Part shown: one piece after another, positions 17,297 to 25,752 of the stretch
Numbering within the stretch: position 1 is the stretch's first letter
Layout of the letters: every line of letters begins with the position of its first letter
Assembly (NCBI RefSeq): GCF_008711175.1
Contig: NZ_VWNF01000045.1
Span: forward strand, 1-64,000
Source: Nesterenkonia ebinurensis
GTDB taxonomy: Bacteria; Actinomycetota; Actinomycetes; Actinomycetales; Micrococcaceae
DNA length: 64,000 nt
Direction of reading: 5' to 3'
Program-made: the position numbers and the translations under genes
Notes under the pieces: model-generated
Told to the model about the DNA's origin: nothing
What the model saw: only the letters and a program-made list of their open reading frames with translations
Database searches by the model: none

Positions 17297-17872
17297 TCAT
17301 TCCGGGGGCCTCGACGTACGTCGGTCGCGGTAAGTGCGGATCTTGTCCCGGTTGCCGCAGGCCGCCATCGAGCACCAGCGCCGGGAGCTGTTCTTGGACC
17401 GGTCGTAGAAGACGGCTTGGCAGGTGCCGGCACGGCACTTTTTGAGCCGGCGCCAGGTTCCCTCGTGGTTGGCGAGCACGACGGCGGAGAGCACCTCACC
17501 GAGCACATGGGCAACGCCGGTCGCGGCCGGGGCGAGCCCGATTCCCTCGTTGTCGATGCTCATACGCAGTGGGACCTGTCCCAAGGCTCCTGTCAGGCTG
17601 GCCCGACGATCGATGTCTGCTGACGTCGTCGTCGGCGAATCACCACCGTGACCGCCGAGGAGTTCCCGCAGTCCTGCCCGTATCTTCCGGGCGAGTGCCA
17701 GGTCAGCCTCAGAGACGCCCTTCGCCGCAACGGGCCGGTGGTGGTCGTGCAGCCAGCGCCGGAAGCGGCCCACCGAGTAGAGGTCGTCCTGGCCGCTGTC
17801 GACATCAATTGAGTTCAGGAACGACTCGACCAGCCACAACTGGTCCGGAGTCCTGTCTGTCATCGTCACCAC
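17297..17872 (-). CDS. CGNR zinc-finger transcriptional regulator
   Basis: A 191-residue protein with an N-terminal ABATE-type domain and the C-terminal zinc finger CRAGTCQAVFYDRSKNSSRR, then WCSMAACGNRDKIRTYR. It is a distant paralogue of the CGNR protein at 9,441. It is divergent from the VOC-family gene with a 57-bp gap containing an ACCTG...CAGGT inverted pair. It probably regulates itself and that neighbour. Confidence 0.88.
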   Translation of the reverse strand: MVTMTDRTPDQLWLVESFLNSIDVDSGQDDLYSVGRFRRWLHDHHRPVAAKGVSEADLALARKIRAGLRELLGGHGGDSPTTTSADIDRRASLTGALGQVPLRMSIDNEGIGLAPAATGVAHVLGEVLSAVVLANHEGTWRRLKKCRAGTCQAVFYDRSKNSSRRWCSMAACGNRDKIRTYRDRRTSRPPE

Positions 17873-17929
17873 CTGACACCAGTGAAAGTATTTGACAGGT
17901 TACCAGCCTGCTCAGTAGCGTGATCCGTC

Positions 17930-18304
17930 ATGAGTTCTCCAAGCGTGTTCAACATCGCCTTCGACTGTGCCGATCCTTATGGGCTGGCGCGGTTCTGGAG
18001 CGCGGTGACCGGCGACCCGGTCGACGGCGAGGACGGTCCTGGTGCTCGTGAGACGGCGATCACCCTGAGCAACGGCATCAACCTGTACTTCCAACAAGTG
18101 CCGGAGCCCAAGACCGTGAAGAACCGCGTGCACGTCTGCCTCCGCCCGGACGCACCGCGAGACGATGAGCTCGAGAGAGTGCTGGGCCTCGGCGCCACCG
18201 TTGTCGAGGATTGCCGAGGTGACAGTGATGATGGTTGGGTTGTGCTGGCCGACCCGGAGGGTAACGAGTTCTGTATGTTGCATCACAACGTTGGCCGAGC
18301 GTGA
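17930..18304 (+). CDS. VOC-superfamily (glyoxalase-like) protein
   Basis: A 124-residue single-domain protein with the beta-alpha-beta-beta-beta repeats of the vicinal-oxygen-chelate fold. FNIAFDCADPYGLARFWSAV opens it and WVVLADPEGNEFCMLHH closes it. The latter is the Glyoxalase_6-type end with a metal-ligand Glu. Such small actinobacterial VOC proteins act in antibiotic binding, isomerisation or dioxygenation; the substrate here is unknown. It is divergent from a CGNR regulator. Confidence 0.85.
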   Translation: MSSPSVFNIAFDCADPYGLARFWSAVTGDPVDGEDGPGARETAITLSNGINLYFQQVPEPKTVKNRVHVCLRPDAPRDDELERVLGLGATVVEDCRGDSDDGWVVLADPEGNEFCMLHHNVGRA

Positions 18305-18405
18305 TCGGCCAGCGCACGATCGATGGCCGGTCAGAGTGCAGCTCAGGTGCACTTGGAGGACTCACTGAACCTGCTGGAGAGCACTGCGCCGGTATCTAAG
18401 CCCGC

Positions 18406-18633
18406 TGCGACGACGCAAACCGCAGACTGTGCAACCAGGCGTTCTTCTCAACGATCTACGTCGATGAGGACAACGACATCCATGTTGGCTACGCCCGGCC
18501 CTTCGATGCCCTGTGCGACGCCGAGACCCAGGCCGACGCGTTGACCTGGGCGCAGAACGCCCGCAACGAGAACGAGGCCCGAACCCCGTCCAAGAGTGGT
18601 CCCTTGGTCGAAAGTTCGAACCTCATTCGATAG
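18406..18633 (+). pseudogene. C-terminal relic of a large serine recombinase
   Basis: Seventy-five open codons read CDDANRRLCNQAFFSTIYVD, then continue through the PFDALCDAETQADAL segment and end TPSKSGPLVESSNLIR. This is the C-terminal coiled-coil/beta-ribbon end of actinobacterial large serine recombinases. The catalytic domain and most of the zinc ribbon are missing. It lies just after the VOC gene, so an element once ended or integrated here. Confidence 0.7.
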
Positions 18634-18765
18634 GGGTCCCTACGTGACACGTTCGCAAATTTTCCCCCTCGGACGAAAACCCTGGCAACTCGCTGGTATC
18701 GGGGCGTCTATCGGGATGCGAGACGCCCCAGCGGACCTCCCTCGAACGATGTTCGGGGTCCGATC

Positions 18766-19107
18766 GTGCAGAGGATCGAGACGGCTCAAACATTTCTGAC
18801 GGCCTCCGAGATCGACAGTCTTGTCGGGGACTACCTCGCGGGTGCGACCGTTCAGGAGCTCGCGCAGAAGTACGGGATTCATCGGGCGACGGTGTTCGCC
18901 CATCTGCGTCGTCGGAACACCCCGCGCCGGGTCCCGGGGCTGGATGTGGACGAGAAGGCGGAGACTGGTTCGCTTGTTCCGGGCCAGGGTCTCGATGCGC
19001 GCGATCGCTCGACGCCTGAGGGTCAGCCGCAAGGCCGTACGGAGGGTTCTGGTCGAAGCCAGCGCGAACTGGGAGCCCGAACGAGCTGCTACTGCGAGGG
19101 GACCTGA
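18766..19107 (+). pseudogene. Recombinase-like helix-turn-helix protein, frameshifted
   Basis: The frame reads RIETAQTFLTASEIDSLVGD and then a clear helix-turn-helix (ELAQKYGIHRATVFAHLRRR). Near 18,965-18,972 the sense continues in another frame with a second helix-turn-helix (LFRARVSMRAIARRLRVSRK). Two tandem units like this are seen in recombinase tails and in the intact protein at 26,564. One indel has broken it. It shares its first segment with the relic at 12,600. Confidence 0.6.
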
Positions 19108-19165
19108 TCAGCCATCGTGGACACTTGATCGTGCGTAAGTGGTCACGGTCGAGTACGCTGGAGGC

Positions 19166-19495
19166 ATGGAGAGCATGACCGTGAACCCGGCACACCTGTC
19201 GAGCGACGACTGGGCGCGCGTGCGCGCGTTCCTGGACTCGGCGAAGAAGCGCGGCGAGGTCGTCGACTTCTCCACCCGTGTGGAGCTGCTGACCCCGGCG
19301 GAGGTCGCCCGGCGGCTCGGGATGTCGCGGTCTACGGTGCTGCGCCGGATCGCCGAGGGCGACATCCAGGCCACCAAGGTCGGCACCCACCACCGCATCC
19401 CGCTGAGCGAGTACGAGCGGTACAGCCGTGAGCTTATGCGTCGCATGGCCGAGGCATCCGCGGCTGACATCGAGGCCGAACTGTTCGGTGAGTGA
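19166..19495 (+). CDS. Helix-turn-helix (excisionase/MerR-like) antitoxin
   Basis: A 106-109 residue protein. A GGAGG site lies one base from the ATG at 19166 and ten from an ATG at 19175, so the second may be the real start. Its centre is an excisionase-type winged helix: LLTPAEVARRLGMSRSTVLR, then IQATKVGTHHRIPLSEYERY. It overlaps the PIN gene by eight bases. HTH_17 plus PIN pairs are known type II toxin-antitoxin modules, so this is most likely the antitoxin and autorepressor. Confidence 0.8.
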   Translation: MESMTVNPAHLSSDDWARVRAFLDSAKKRGEVVDFSTRVELLTPAEVARRLGMSRSTVLRRIAEGDIQATKVGTHHRIPLSEYERYSRELMRRMAEASAADIEAELFGE

Positions 19496-20201
19496 AGCAG
19501 CGCTGCTCTTCCTGGACGCCAACGCGCTCGCCTCGCCCGTCACTCGCACACTGCTGATCGCCGGAGCGCGGGCAGACAGTCTGCGGTGGACATGGTCGAA
19601 GCACGTCGAGGCCGAAGCCGACCGACACGCACGCGGTCAGGCATCGAGAACCTCCCTCGTGCGTACGGAGATTCTCGGCACCGAGCTGTCACCCACTGCG
19701 TCGAACACAGAAGGGCTGCTGACCAGCACCCTTGAGGATCGGCAGGTGGTGGCTGACGCGATCCGCGCGGGAGCTCGCTACCTCATCACGACCGACGTCG
19801 ACGACTTCGCCTTCGACGATCTCGCGGCATATGGGATGAGCGCGGTGAACCCTGACTACTTCATGGCGTCACGGTTCACCGAACAGGCCTACCAGGAAGG
19901 CATCGATCTGCTCGCAGCCGTGCAGAGGAATCCGGCGCGCACCGCACCCGAGATCCACCGGATGCTCGGCCGCCGACATCCCCGCTTGGCCGCGCGCCAC
20001 TCCAAGGCCTATGGCGCGATTCCAGTTCCGGCCGATCCTGACCAGCCGAGCATCATCTTCCGGGGAGCGGCCTGCATTCGTTGCGCGGCGCGTCTTGATG
20101 ACACGGTGGGTTTGCAGCACGGGCTGTGCCCGGAGCACCTGAGTCTCGGATCGGGCAACAATGTCAGTGGCGCCAGCTACGGTTCTGGGTATGGCGAGTA
20201 G
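19488..20201 (+). CDS. PIN-domain toxin-like ribonuclease with C-terminal Cys/His extension
   Basis: About 237 residues from the GTG at 19488, which overlaps the antitoxin stop. The PIN fold shows LLFLDANALASP at the start, acidic residues mid-domain and ITTDVDDFAF near residue 105, the metal-binding set of PIN nucleases. The C-terminal ~90 residues are unusual. They carry CIRCAARLDD, then LCPEH, a possible small zinc site not found in short VapC toxins. It probably cleaves RNA and is held by the upstream helix-turn-helix protein. Confidence 0.8.
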   Translation: MSEAALLFLDANALASPVTRTLLIAGARADSLRWTWSKHVEAEADRHARGQASRTSLVRTEILGTELSPTASNTEGLLTSTLEDRQVVADAIRAGARYLITTDVDDFAFDDLAAYGMSAVNPDYFMASRFTEQAYQEGIDLLAAVQRNPARTAPEIHRMLGRRHPRLAARHSKAYGAIPVPADPDQPSIIFRGAACIRCAARLDDTVGLQHGLCPEHLSLGSGNNVSGASYGSGYGE

Positions 20202-20209
20202 TTCTCACA

Positions 20210-20314
20210 TGAGCCCATACGGCTCGGCATGCGATCTTCCTTCTGTCAAGGAGGTGGAGCAGCAGATGGCTGCGTTCAGGCTGCTCGGTTTCCTGCTGCC
20301 GCGCGCGGTGTGAG
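20210..20314 (+). CDS. Short hypothetical ORF
   Basis: A 34-codon frame from the ATG at 20210 (MSPYGSACDLPSVKEVEQQM), ending TGA just before the next frame. It could be a broken 5' part of the following HEPN-like fragment or chance. I do not recognise it. Confidence 0.2.
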
Positions 20315-20317
20315 GAC

Positions 20318-20713
20318 ATGGTGGCTTGGGACAGCGTGGCTGGGCATCACTTGGGTCTGAGTCACGCTCACCAGTCGTTCGTCAAAGGTTTCTACAAGAC
20401 GGACACGGTCGAAGTGACCGAGCTATTCCGCAACGGCATCATGCACGGCACTTTGGTCAACTTTGACAACGAGGTCGTCGCCACCAATGCCTGGAACCGT
20501 CTCTTCGCCGTTGCTGATTGGGCGGACGCACGGGAACGGCAAGTGAAGCCGGTCGAACCGACCCCCACGCTGCGGGAGTCCCTGAATCGATGGCAAGACA
20601 TCCAGGACCAGAAGGCCAGGATCGCAGGGTTCAGGCCTCTGCCGTTGCACGATGAGAGGCGCATCTACTCGAACGTCAAGAGCGTAAGCACGCCGCGAGG
20701 CGTCATTCAGTGA
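20318..20713 (+). pseudogene. Probable C-terminal fragment of an R-x4-H (HEPN-like) protein
   Basis: A 131-residue frame. Residues 35-46 read TELFRNGIMHGT, an R-x4-H motif (R38-H43) of the kind that forms the HEPN ribonuclease active site. It is followed by NFDNEVVATNAWNRLFAVAD. Proteins with this ending are usually longer, so the N-terminal part seems lost; no good ribosome-binding site precedes the ATG. It lies after the PIN module in a region rich in relics. HEPN membership is my inference. Confidence 0.5.
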
Positions 20714-20813
20714 TGCAAGGCCAGAACCCCGCTCCATAGCTCCTATCCTCGGCGGCCTAGAGGCAGCCGGGTGCCACATCGTGGCATCACACTTTCTCCT
20801 CATGCCCGCGGTG

Positions 20814-21392
20814 TCAGTCTCGCTCATCATTTTCGTCTAGGACGTCGGCGAGAGCTCGTAGACCGGTGGCGATGTCTGCCCCGGTGGGAGTGGTGTCGGG
20901 GTCGATGAGCCATTGCACGACAAGCCCGTCGGCCAAGATGTTGGTGACTGCCGTGACCGCGCGGGCGGTCGGCTCGTCAAGTGCGGGGTGGAGCGTGCGG
21001 GCGTGCTCACTTCCTCGTGCCAGTTCTTCGGTCTGGAACGCGGCGAGCCGCTCGCGCAGCTCGGGTGAGCGTTCGACCTGCGCCCAGGCTTCGACCTGGG
21101 CGATGAGCAGAGGCCGGTACTCGGCGAAGGTGTCGATGATCCGTTGCCATGCGGCTGGGAACGCGCCTCGGGCATGCTCGTCCTGGGTGTGCTGAAGCAG
21201 GGCGGCGTTCATTTCGCTGACCGCGGACAGCAGCGCGGCGTCCAGGAGGGCTTCCTTGGTTCCGTAGTGGTAGCCGATCGAGCCCAGGTTGGTCCCCGAC
21301 GCCGCAACAAGATCCCGCGCGGTCGTGCGGGCATAGCCCTTGTCGTACAGGCAGCGTTTCGCCCCCTCCAGCAGTGCTTCGCGATGTCCCAT
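20814..21392 (-). CDS. TetR-family repressor of the divergent MFS exporter
   Basis: 192 residues from the ATG at 21392 (MGHREALLEGAKRCLYDKGY); an in-frame ATG nine codons upstream is also possible. The helix-turn-helix is TTARDLVAASGTNLGSIGYH. The C-terminal domain looks like the TetR_C type of multidrug regulators. The gap to the exporter gene contains a tandem 13-bp repeat and a TATAC...GTATA palindrome over a good promoter, so repression of the pump is the likely role. Confidence 0.88.
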   Translation of the reverse strand: MGHREALLEGAKRCLYDKGYARTTARDLVAASGTNLGSIGYHYGTKEALLDAALLSAVSEMNAALLQHTQDEHARGAFPAAWQRIIDTFAEYRPLLIAQVEAWAQVERSPELRERLAAFQTEELARGSEHARTLHPALDEPTARAVTAVTNILADGLVVQWLIDPDTTPTGADIATGLRALADVLDENDERD

Positions 21393-21417
21393 AACTCGGC
21401 ATTCTACCGAACCCATC

Positions 21418-21469
21418 ACACGAACGTCTTACACGAACGTCTTGACAGAGATTTATACGCACGTAGTAT
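21418..21469 (+). promoter_or_regulatory. Promoter and operators of the DHA2 exporter gene
   Basis: ACACGAACGTCTT is repeated perfectly in tandem at 21418-21430 and 21431-21443. The -35 TTGACA is at 21442-21447 and a -10-like TAGTAT about 16 bp on. A palindrome TATAC-N7-GTATA (21453-21469) covers the -10. The 13-bp repeats end at the -35, so one factor could sit at either place; the palindrome suits the TetR dimer. Confidence 0.65.
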
Positions 21470-21506
21470 ACAAACGTCCTAATCTTTTGTCTGACCCTGG
21501 AGAACC

Positions 21507-23051
21507 ATGACCGACGACGCCGCCGCCCGTGCCGGACGCAAGGAGTGGATCGGGCTGGCTGTCCTGGCCGTACCCGCTCTGCTGGCCGCGACCGATCTAT
21601 CGATGGTGTTCATGGCCGCGCCATGGATCAGCGCTGATCTGGAACCCACCGGCAGCCAACTGCTGTGGATCATGGACATCTACGGCTTCGTGCTCGCCGG
21701 GCTGCTGATCACCGTTGGAACCCTGGGAGATCGCATCGGCCGGCGGCGACTCCTGATGATCGGCGCCGTCGTGTTCGGCGGAGCCTCGCTGCTGGCCGCC
21801 TTCTCCACCAGCGCCGAGATGCTGATCGCGGCGCGAGCACTCCTCGGTGTCGGAGCGGCGACACTTGCTCCGACCACCCTGGCTCTGGTGCGCCAGCTCT
21901 TTCGCGACGAACGGCAGCTTCGGACGGCGATCGGCATCTGGGCGGCCTCGTGGAGCGCCGGTTTCCCGCTCGGAGCCCTGCTGGGAGGTCTGCTCATCGA
22001 ACACTTCTGGTGGGGCTCGGTGTTTCTCGTGAACGTCCCCGTCGCTGCGCTGCTGCTGGTACTCGCACCACTGCTGCTGCCCGAGTCCACCGACCCTCGA
22101 CCCGGCAGACTCGACTTGTTCAGCGCGGCGTTGGCCATGGCGTCCGTGCTCACGCTGATCTGGGCACTGAAGCAAACTGCCGAGCACGGCTGGAACCTCG
22201 GGCCCATCGCGGTAGGCATCGTGGGACTGGTATCCGCGACGGCTTTCGTCCGTCGCCAACGCCGGCTGACAAGCCCGTTGATCGACGTCACCCTCTTCCG
22301 CCGACCAGCCTTCTCCGGGGCGATCGGGGCCAACACGATGCTGGCGCTGTCCAGCGCCGCTTTGGGCATGCTCGCTTTCCAGCACCTCCAGCTCGTGCTC
22401 GGCTACCGACCCTTCGTCACCGCGCTGTGGATGGTCCCCGTTGTGGCTGCCACCATGGTCGGCATCGCTGTGGCAACCGGGGTGGTTCGCCATCTTCGCC
22501 CAGCAATCGTCGTCGGCACTGGGCTTGTGATCGCCGCGATCGGCTTTGCCTTGTTCATCCGACTAGAGGCCACTGACACCCTGGCCACAGTGCTCCTCAG
22601 CTACGGCATCCTCAACTTCGGCATGGGCATGGTCACCACTTTGGCCTATGACCTGATGATCGCCGCCGCACCCCGAGAACAGGCCGGCGCCGCCACCGGT
22701 GTCAATGAGACCGGCACCGAACTCGGTAGCGCACTGGGCATAGCCGTCCTGGGCACCATCGCCACCACCGCCTACCGCAATCGCATCCTCGACACCATGC
22801 CCGACAGCGTGCCAGCCGAAGTTGCCGACATCGCCAGCGGATCGCTCGGCGGCGCGACCGCAGCCGCAGAAACACTACTCCCGACACGTGCTGCCGAACT
22901 GCTCACGCACGCCCACGATGCCTTCACCGCCGGGATCAACGTGACCGCGAGCATCGCCACCGTACTCCTGACGGTCACCGCGGTGACCGTCACCATAGCC
23001 CTGCGCAACGTTCGCCTCGACGACACACCAACGCAACGCCGCGACCGATGA
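21507..23051 (+). CDS. DHA2-family multidrug MFS exporter (14 helices)
   Basis: A 514-residue membrane protein resembling QacA/SmvA/LfrA proton antiporters. Helix 1 has the DLSMVFMAAPWISADLEP type motif with a membrane Asp, the loop 2-3 motif is GTLGDRIGRRRLL, and motif C-like AASWSAGFPLGALLGG is in helix 5. About 14 helices fit DHA2. It should expel cationic drugs or biocides. Expression is probably controlled by the divergent TetR gene. Confidence 0.9.
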   Translation: MTDDAAARAGRKEWIGLAVLAVPALLAATDLSMVFMAAPWISADLEPTGSQLLWIMDIYGFVLAGLLITVGTLGDRIGRRRLLMIGAVVFGGASLLAAFSTSAEMLIAARALLGVGAATLAPTTLALVRQLFRDERQLRTAIGIWAASWSAGFPLGALLGGLLIEHFWWGSVFLVNVPVAALLLVLAPLLLPESTDPRPGRLDLFSAALAMASVLTLIWALKQTAEHGWNLGPIAVGIVGLVSATAFVRRQRRLTSPLIDVTLFRRPAFSGAIGANTMLALSSAALGMLAFQHLQLVLGYRPFVTALWMVPVVAATMVGIAVATGVVRHLRPAIVVGTGLVIAAIGFALFIRLEATDTLATVLLSYGILNFGMGMVTTLAYDLMIAAAPREQAGAATGVNETGTELGSALGIAVLGTIATTAYRNRILDTMPDSVPAEVADIASGSLGGATAAAETLLPTRAAELLTHAHDAFTAGINVTASIATVLLTVTAVTVTIALRNVRLDDTPTQRRDR

Positions 23052-23487
23052 GAAGCCGTCCAACCGCGTGTTCCTGCGCTTCGCTCGACGAGTACCGACC
23101 GCCGGCTCGCAACCGTGCCGATGACGTCACGATCCACCTGACCTTGCGTGAGGAAGGTCGGAACGCATTGGGGCGAAGACCACGAACGGCTCGAACGGCA
23201 CTTGGAGGTGTGCCGTGAACTGGCTGAGTCGTCCGAGCCGGACCTTGCGCGGCTCGGAGCGCGAGGCGTCGAGAACTTTGAACCGCGTCTGCTCGAGGCG
23301 AGAGCCTCTGCACGACGGGCCGCGGTGCGTGGGACACTGGGCTGGTGACAGCGCCGCCGACGTCTGCTAACGAACGGCACAGCGCCCAGAATGAAGCGCG
23401 CCGATCAGATTCAGATAGGCTCGAACGCGCTCTGAGATCGCAGCTGGACGGCGTCTAGCTCACCATCGCCAACGGTAACTCGCTCAC
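23052..23487. other. Degenerate stretch with a 66-codon fragment
   Basis: A GTG-started frame at 23148-23348 reads KVGTHWGEDHERLERHLEVC and ends in LLEARASARRAAVRGTLGW. The composition is that of real coding sequence, but the frame is closed just upstream and there is no ribosome-binding site. It is probably the tail of a lost gene. The rest shows no coding sense. Confidence 0.35.
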
Positions 23488-23643
23488 CTATGCAGCTTTC
23501 TCAGCGGCGGCGAGGCAGAAGTCGTCGTTCATCTTGATGACTAAGGCCACGGTCAGCCGCAACGCGATCATGTAAGTGTGGAAGTGCGCGTCTTCTCCTT
23601 CAGCGTTGTCCTGGGACCCATGCGAATACTTGTTCCGCAACGC
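23488..23643 (-). pseudogene. Detached HEPN-like C-terminal segment of the 619-residue protein
   Basis: In the -1-type frame relative to the gene at 23,600, codons from 23,643 down to a TAG at 23488 read ALRNKYSHGSQDNAEGEDAH and then TYMIALRLTVALVIKMN up to EKAA. L-RN-x-x-x-HG is the R-x4-H signature typical of HEPN domains (R-N-K-Y-S-H). It joins smoothly to FSNGP of the upstream protein if one of four C (coding strand, 23644-23647) is removed. The separate stop at 23600 is therefore probably due to a +1 frameshift. Confidence 0.7.
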
Positions 23644-25459
23644 GGGGTCCGTTGCTGAAATCAGCCGCGTTGAGGAAGTAGTTGAAGTACTCTCCTTCGG
23701 CTCCAGAGAGCAGCGACGACTGTCGTTTCACCCAACCCTTGGCGACCATCGCGTCTGCAACGGCGCGTCCGCGGTCCGAGAGACGGAAGTAGTTCGCGCA
23801 CTGCGTGTTGAAGATGGCCGACAGGATTCGAAACTGCTCGACGTTGACGAGCTGCACCCTGGTCCCGTCGTTATCAACAATCCCGAGTTTGATCAGATGG
23901 TCGATCGCTGGCTTCTGGTAGTCGTGGAAGTCGTCGTACGCGACCTCGTTCTTTAGCAGGAGCATCGCGCCGTTGTCACCTCGCAGCTCTTTACTGATGT
24001 AGTTCACCGATGCCTGGTCGGAGAACAACAGGTTCAGGATGCTTGTAATCTCGTCGGTCTCAGTCGCGTAGAGGTACTTGCCATCAAGAAGGCTTGGTAT
24101 GTACTTGTACCGAACCTGTTCCGACCCCATGGCGAGCAGGTCGCGGTCGAGTTCACAGTCTTTGGCGAACAGGCTGAACTGGCTCGCGACGCTCTCCATC
24201 TCCGCGAAGAGATGCCGCACCTTCTGAAGATACGAAGCTCCGGCGCCAGACGGGGTGAAGGAGAAGTTCTCGACCCGGAACTCCTCTACGAGGTACTCCT
24301 CGAAAAACCAGGAGATCACCTGCTCCAGGTCGATGTCCTTGGACTCTAAGAAGTGATGGTACATGCGGATCTGGAGGAGCGAACTCATGTCGGTCGTCCA
24401 GAACACGGTGCCGGTCCTGTACTCGGTCCTTCCTGGCGTCCCCATGAACCGTTCCATCACGCCAAGGCTCGCCGGGTATGACGGCAGAGTCAAGAGCCCA
24501 TTCCGGTCGACGAACCCGAACAGGTTGATGAAGTTGTTCAAGATGCTGGGGTTGTCGCAAGTTTCCTCAAGCCAACGTCGGCTGTACGTGTAGCGGCACA
24601 CCAAGCCGTCCGACTTATCAAGTTCCATGGCGGCCGCTTCTTCCTGATCAGCGATGCTCACTTCGCAGCCGGTCCTAATGCCGTCGTTGTCCTTGAAGAA
24701 CTTCGAGCTCAATTCTTCGTCACGCCGCTTCGCGCGCAACTTGAGTCGCGCGTCAATTCCTGCCGCTGGCGTCTCCTTGGCAGACGCGATCAGTCCGACA
24801 TAGTTCGGATTGGCCTCCTCACCATCGATGTACTGCTCCAGAAGCACTTGAGAGTCTTCGGGGGTGAAGCTCCGCGGAAGGTGGATGTCATCACGCACAT
24901 CCTCTTGGAGGTACTTGCGCATCACATGCTCCGCCCCCTGAGGCGAGGTCAGCAACTTCGTGCGAACCTCGGCGTCGTAGGCCTGAACCAACTTCTTGCA
25001 CCCGAGAATCTCGCCAAGATGTACCCCGGCCGCCGAGAGCGCAGGCAGGACTGTGGCGGCGTCACAGCGCTCGTATGCCTTGTTCCGACCAAGGAGCTCG
25101 AGAAGGTCTCCGTGGTAGTCGTACCTGCCCTCTGCCACACCGTCGATCACGGTCGCCACACTCGTGTCGTCGACGCCCGAGAAGAACCGCGCGACCGCAC
25201 CACGAATCTGCGGGATGCGCGCCTTTGCCCGGGCGTACTGTTCCTCGTTGTAGGTCTGCGGCAAGAAGCCGTGCTCAAGATACTGCTGAACGTTATGCAG
25301 CTCGAGGATGTCGACAGTGCTCGTAGGTGCGTTCTCGGGGTCGAACTGTTCAGCGAGATCGGCTGCCCGCTGGACGAACACGCCTGCCGCTAAGTCGTTC
25401 GGGCCGAAGAACTGAACCCTTCGAACTTCCTCGTCCTCTTCACTCACTTGCAGGCTCAT
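23600..25459 (-). CDS. Large unknown protein, probable HEPN-containing defence/RNA protein (C-terminus frameshifted)
   Basis: A 619-codon frame with a strong GAGGAG ribosome-binding site before the ATG. I do not recognise the family. It is hydrophilic, has no signal or membrane helices and no P-loop. A winged-helix-like segment sits near residues 510-560 (IDHLIKLGIVDNDGTRVQLV). The last 14 residues are nonsense-like; removing one C restores 51 residues with an R-N-x3-H motif (see 23488-23643), for about 656 in total. It is followed upstream, after a terminator, by an NYN gene. A role in phage defence or RNA cleavage is inference. Confidence 0.6.
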   Translation of the reverse strand: MSLQVSEEDEEVRRVQFFGPNDLAAGVFVQRAADLAEQFDPENAPTSTVDILELHNVQQYLEHGFLPQTYNEEQYARAKARIPQIRGAVARFFSGVDDTSVATVIDGVAEGRYDYHGDLLELLGRNKAYERCDAATVLPALSAAGVHLGEILGCKKLVQAYDAEVRTKLLTSPQGAEHVMRKYLQEDVRDDIHLPRSFTPEDSQVLLEQYIDGEEANPNYVGLIASAKETPAAGIDARLKLRAKRRDEELSSKFFKDNDGIRTGCEVSIADQEEAAAMELDKSDGLVCRYTYSRRWLEETCDNPSILNNFINLFGFVDRNGLLTLPSYPASLGVMERFMGTPGRTEYRTGTVFWTTDMSSLLQIRMYHHFLESKDIDLEQVISWFFEEYLVEEFRVENFSFTPSGAGASYLQKVRHLFAEMESVASQFSLFAKDCELDRDLLAMGSEQVRYKYIPSLLDGKYLYATETDEITSILNLLFSDQASVNYISKELRGDNGAMLLLKNEVAYDDFHDYQKPAIDHLIKLGIVDNDGTRVQLVNVEQFRILSAIFNTQCANYFRLSDRGRAVADAMVAKGWVKRQSSLLSGAEGEYFNYFLNAADFSNGPRVAEQVFAWVPGQR

Positions 25460-25691
25460 CTCTCCTCGCGAACTGGAACAGCGTCAATGTGGCCCACAGG
25501 ACCGACACAACTGGTCACAGGACGCGTAATCGTTGATGCACCCTCGGTTCTCCCAGCAGCGGCCGCAGCCTGTCTAGCTGACACTCGATTCGCTCCTCCG
25601 CAGCGCACCGTGATGCGTTCCTCCTTCCGCCGCTTATGGCTCACATGTACTGAAGGCAGCAGTGTGGCCAACAGAAGCGCTGAGACGAAAG

Positions 25692-25716
25692 AAAACCCGG
25701 CCCCAGAGGGGCCGGG
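25692..25716 (-). terminator. Rho-independent terminator of the NYN gene
   Basis: On the minus strand CCCGGCCCC-TCT-GGGGCCGGG is followed by TTTT. This 9-bp GC stem lies about 36 bp after the NYN stop. It separates NYN transcription from the large unknown gene downstream. Confidence 0.85.
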
Positions 25717-25752
25717 TGGTATGGAAGAAGCATAGCAGTCTGACAGGCTTGA

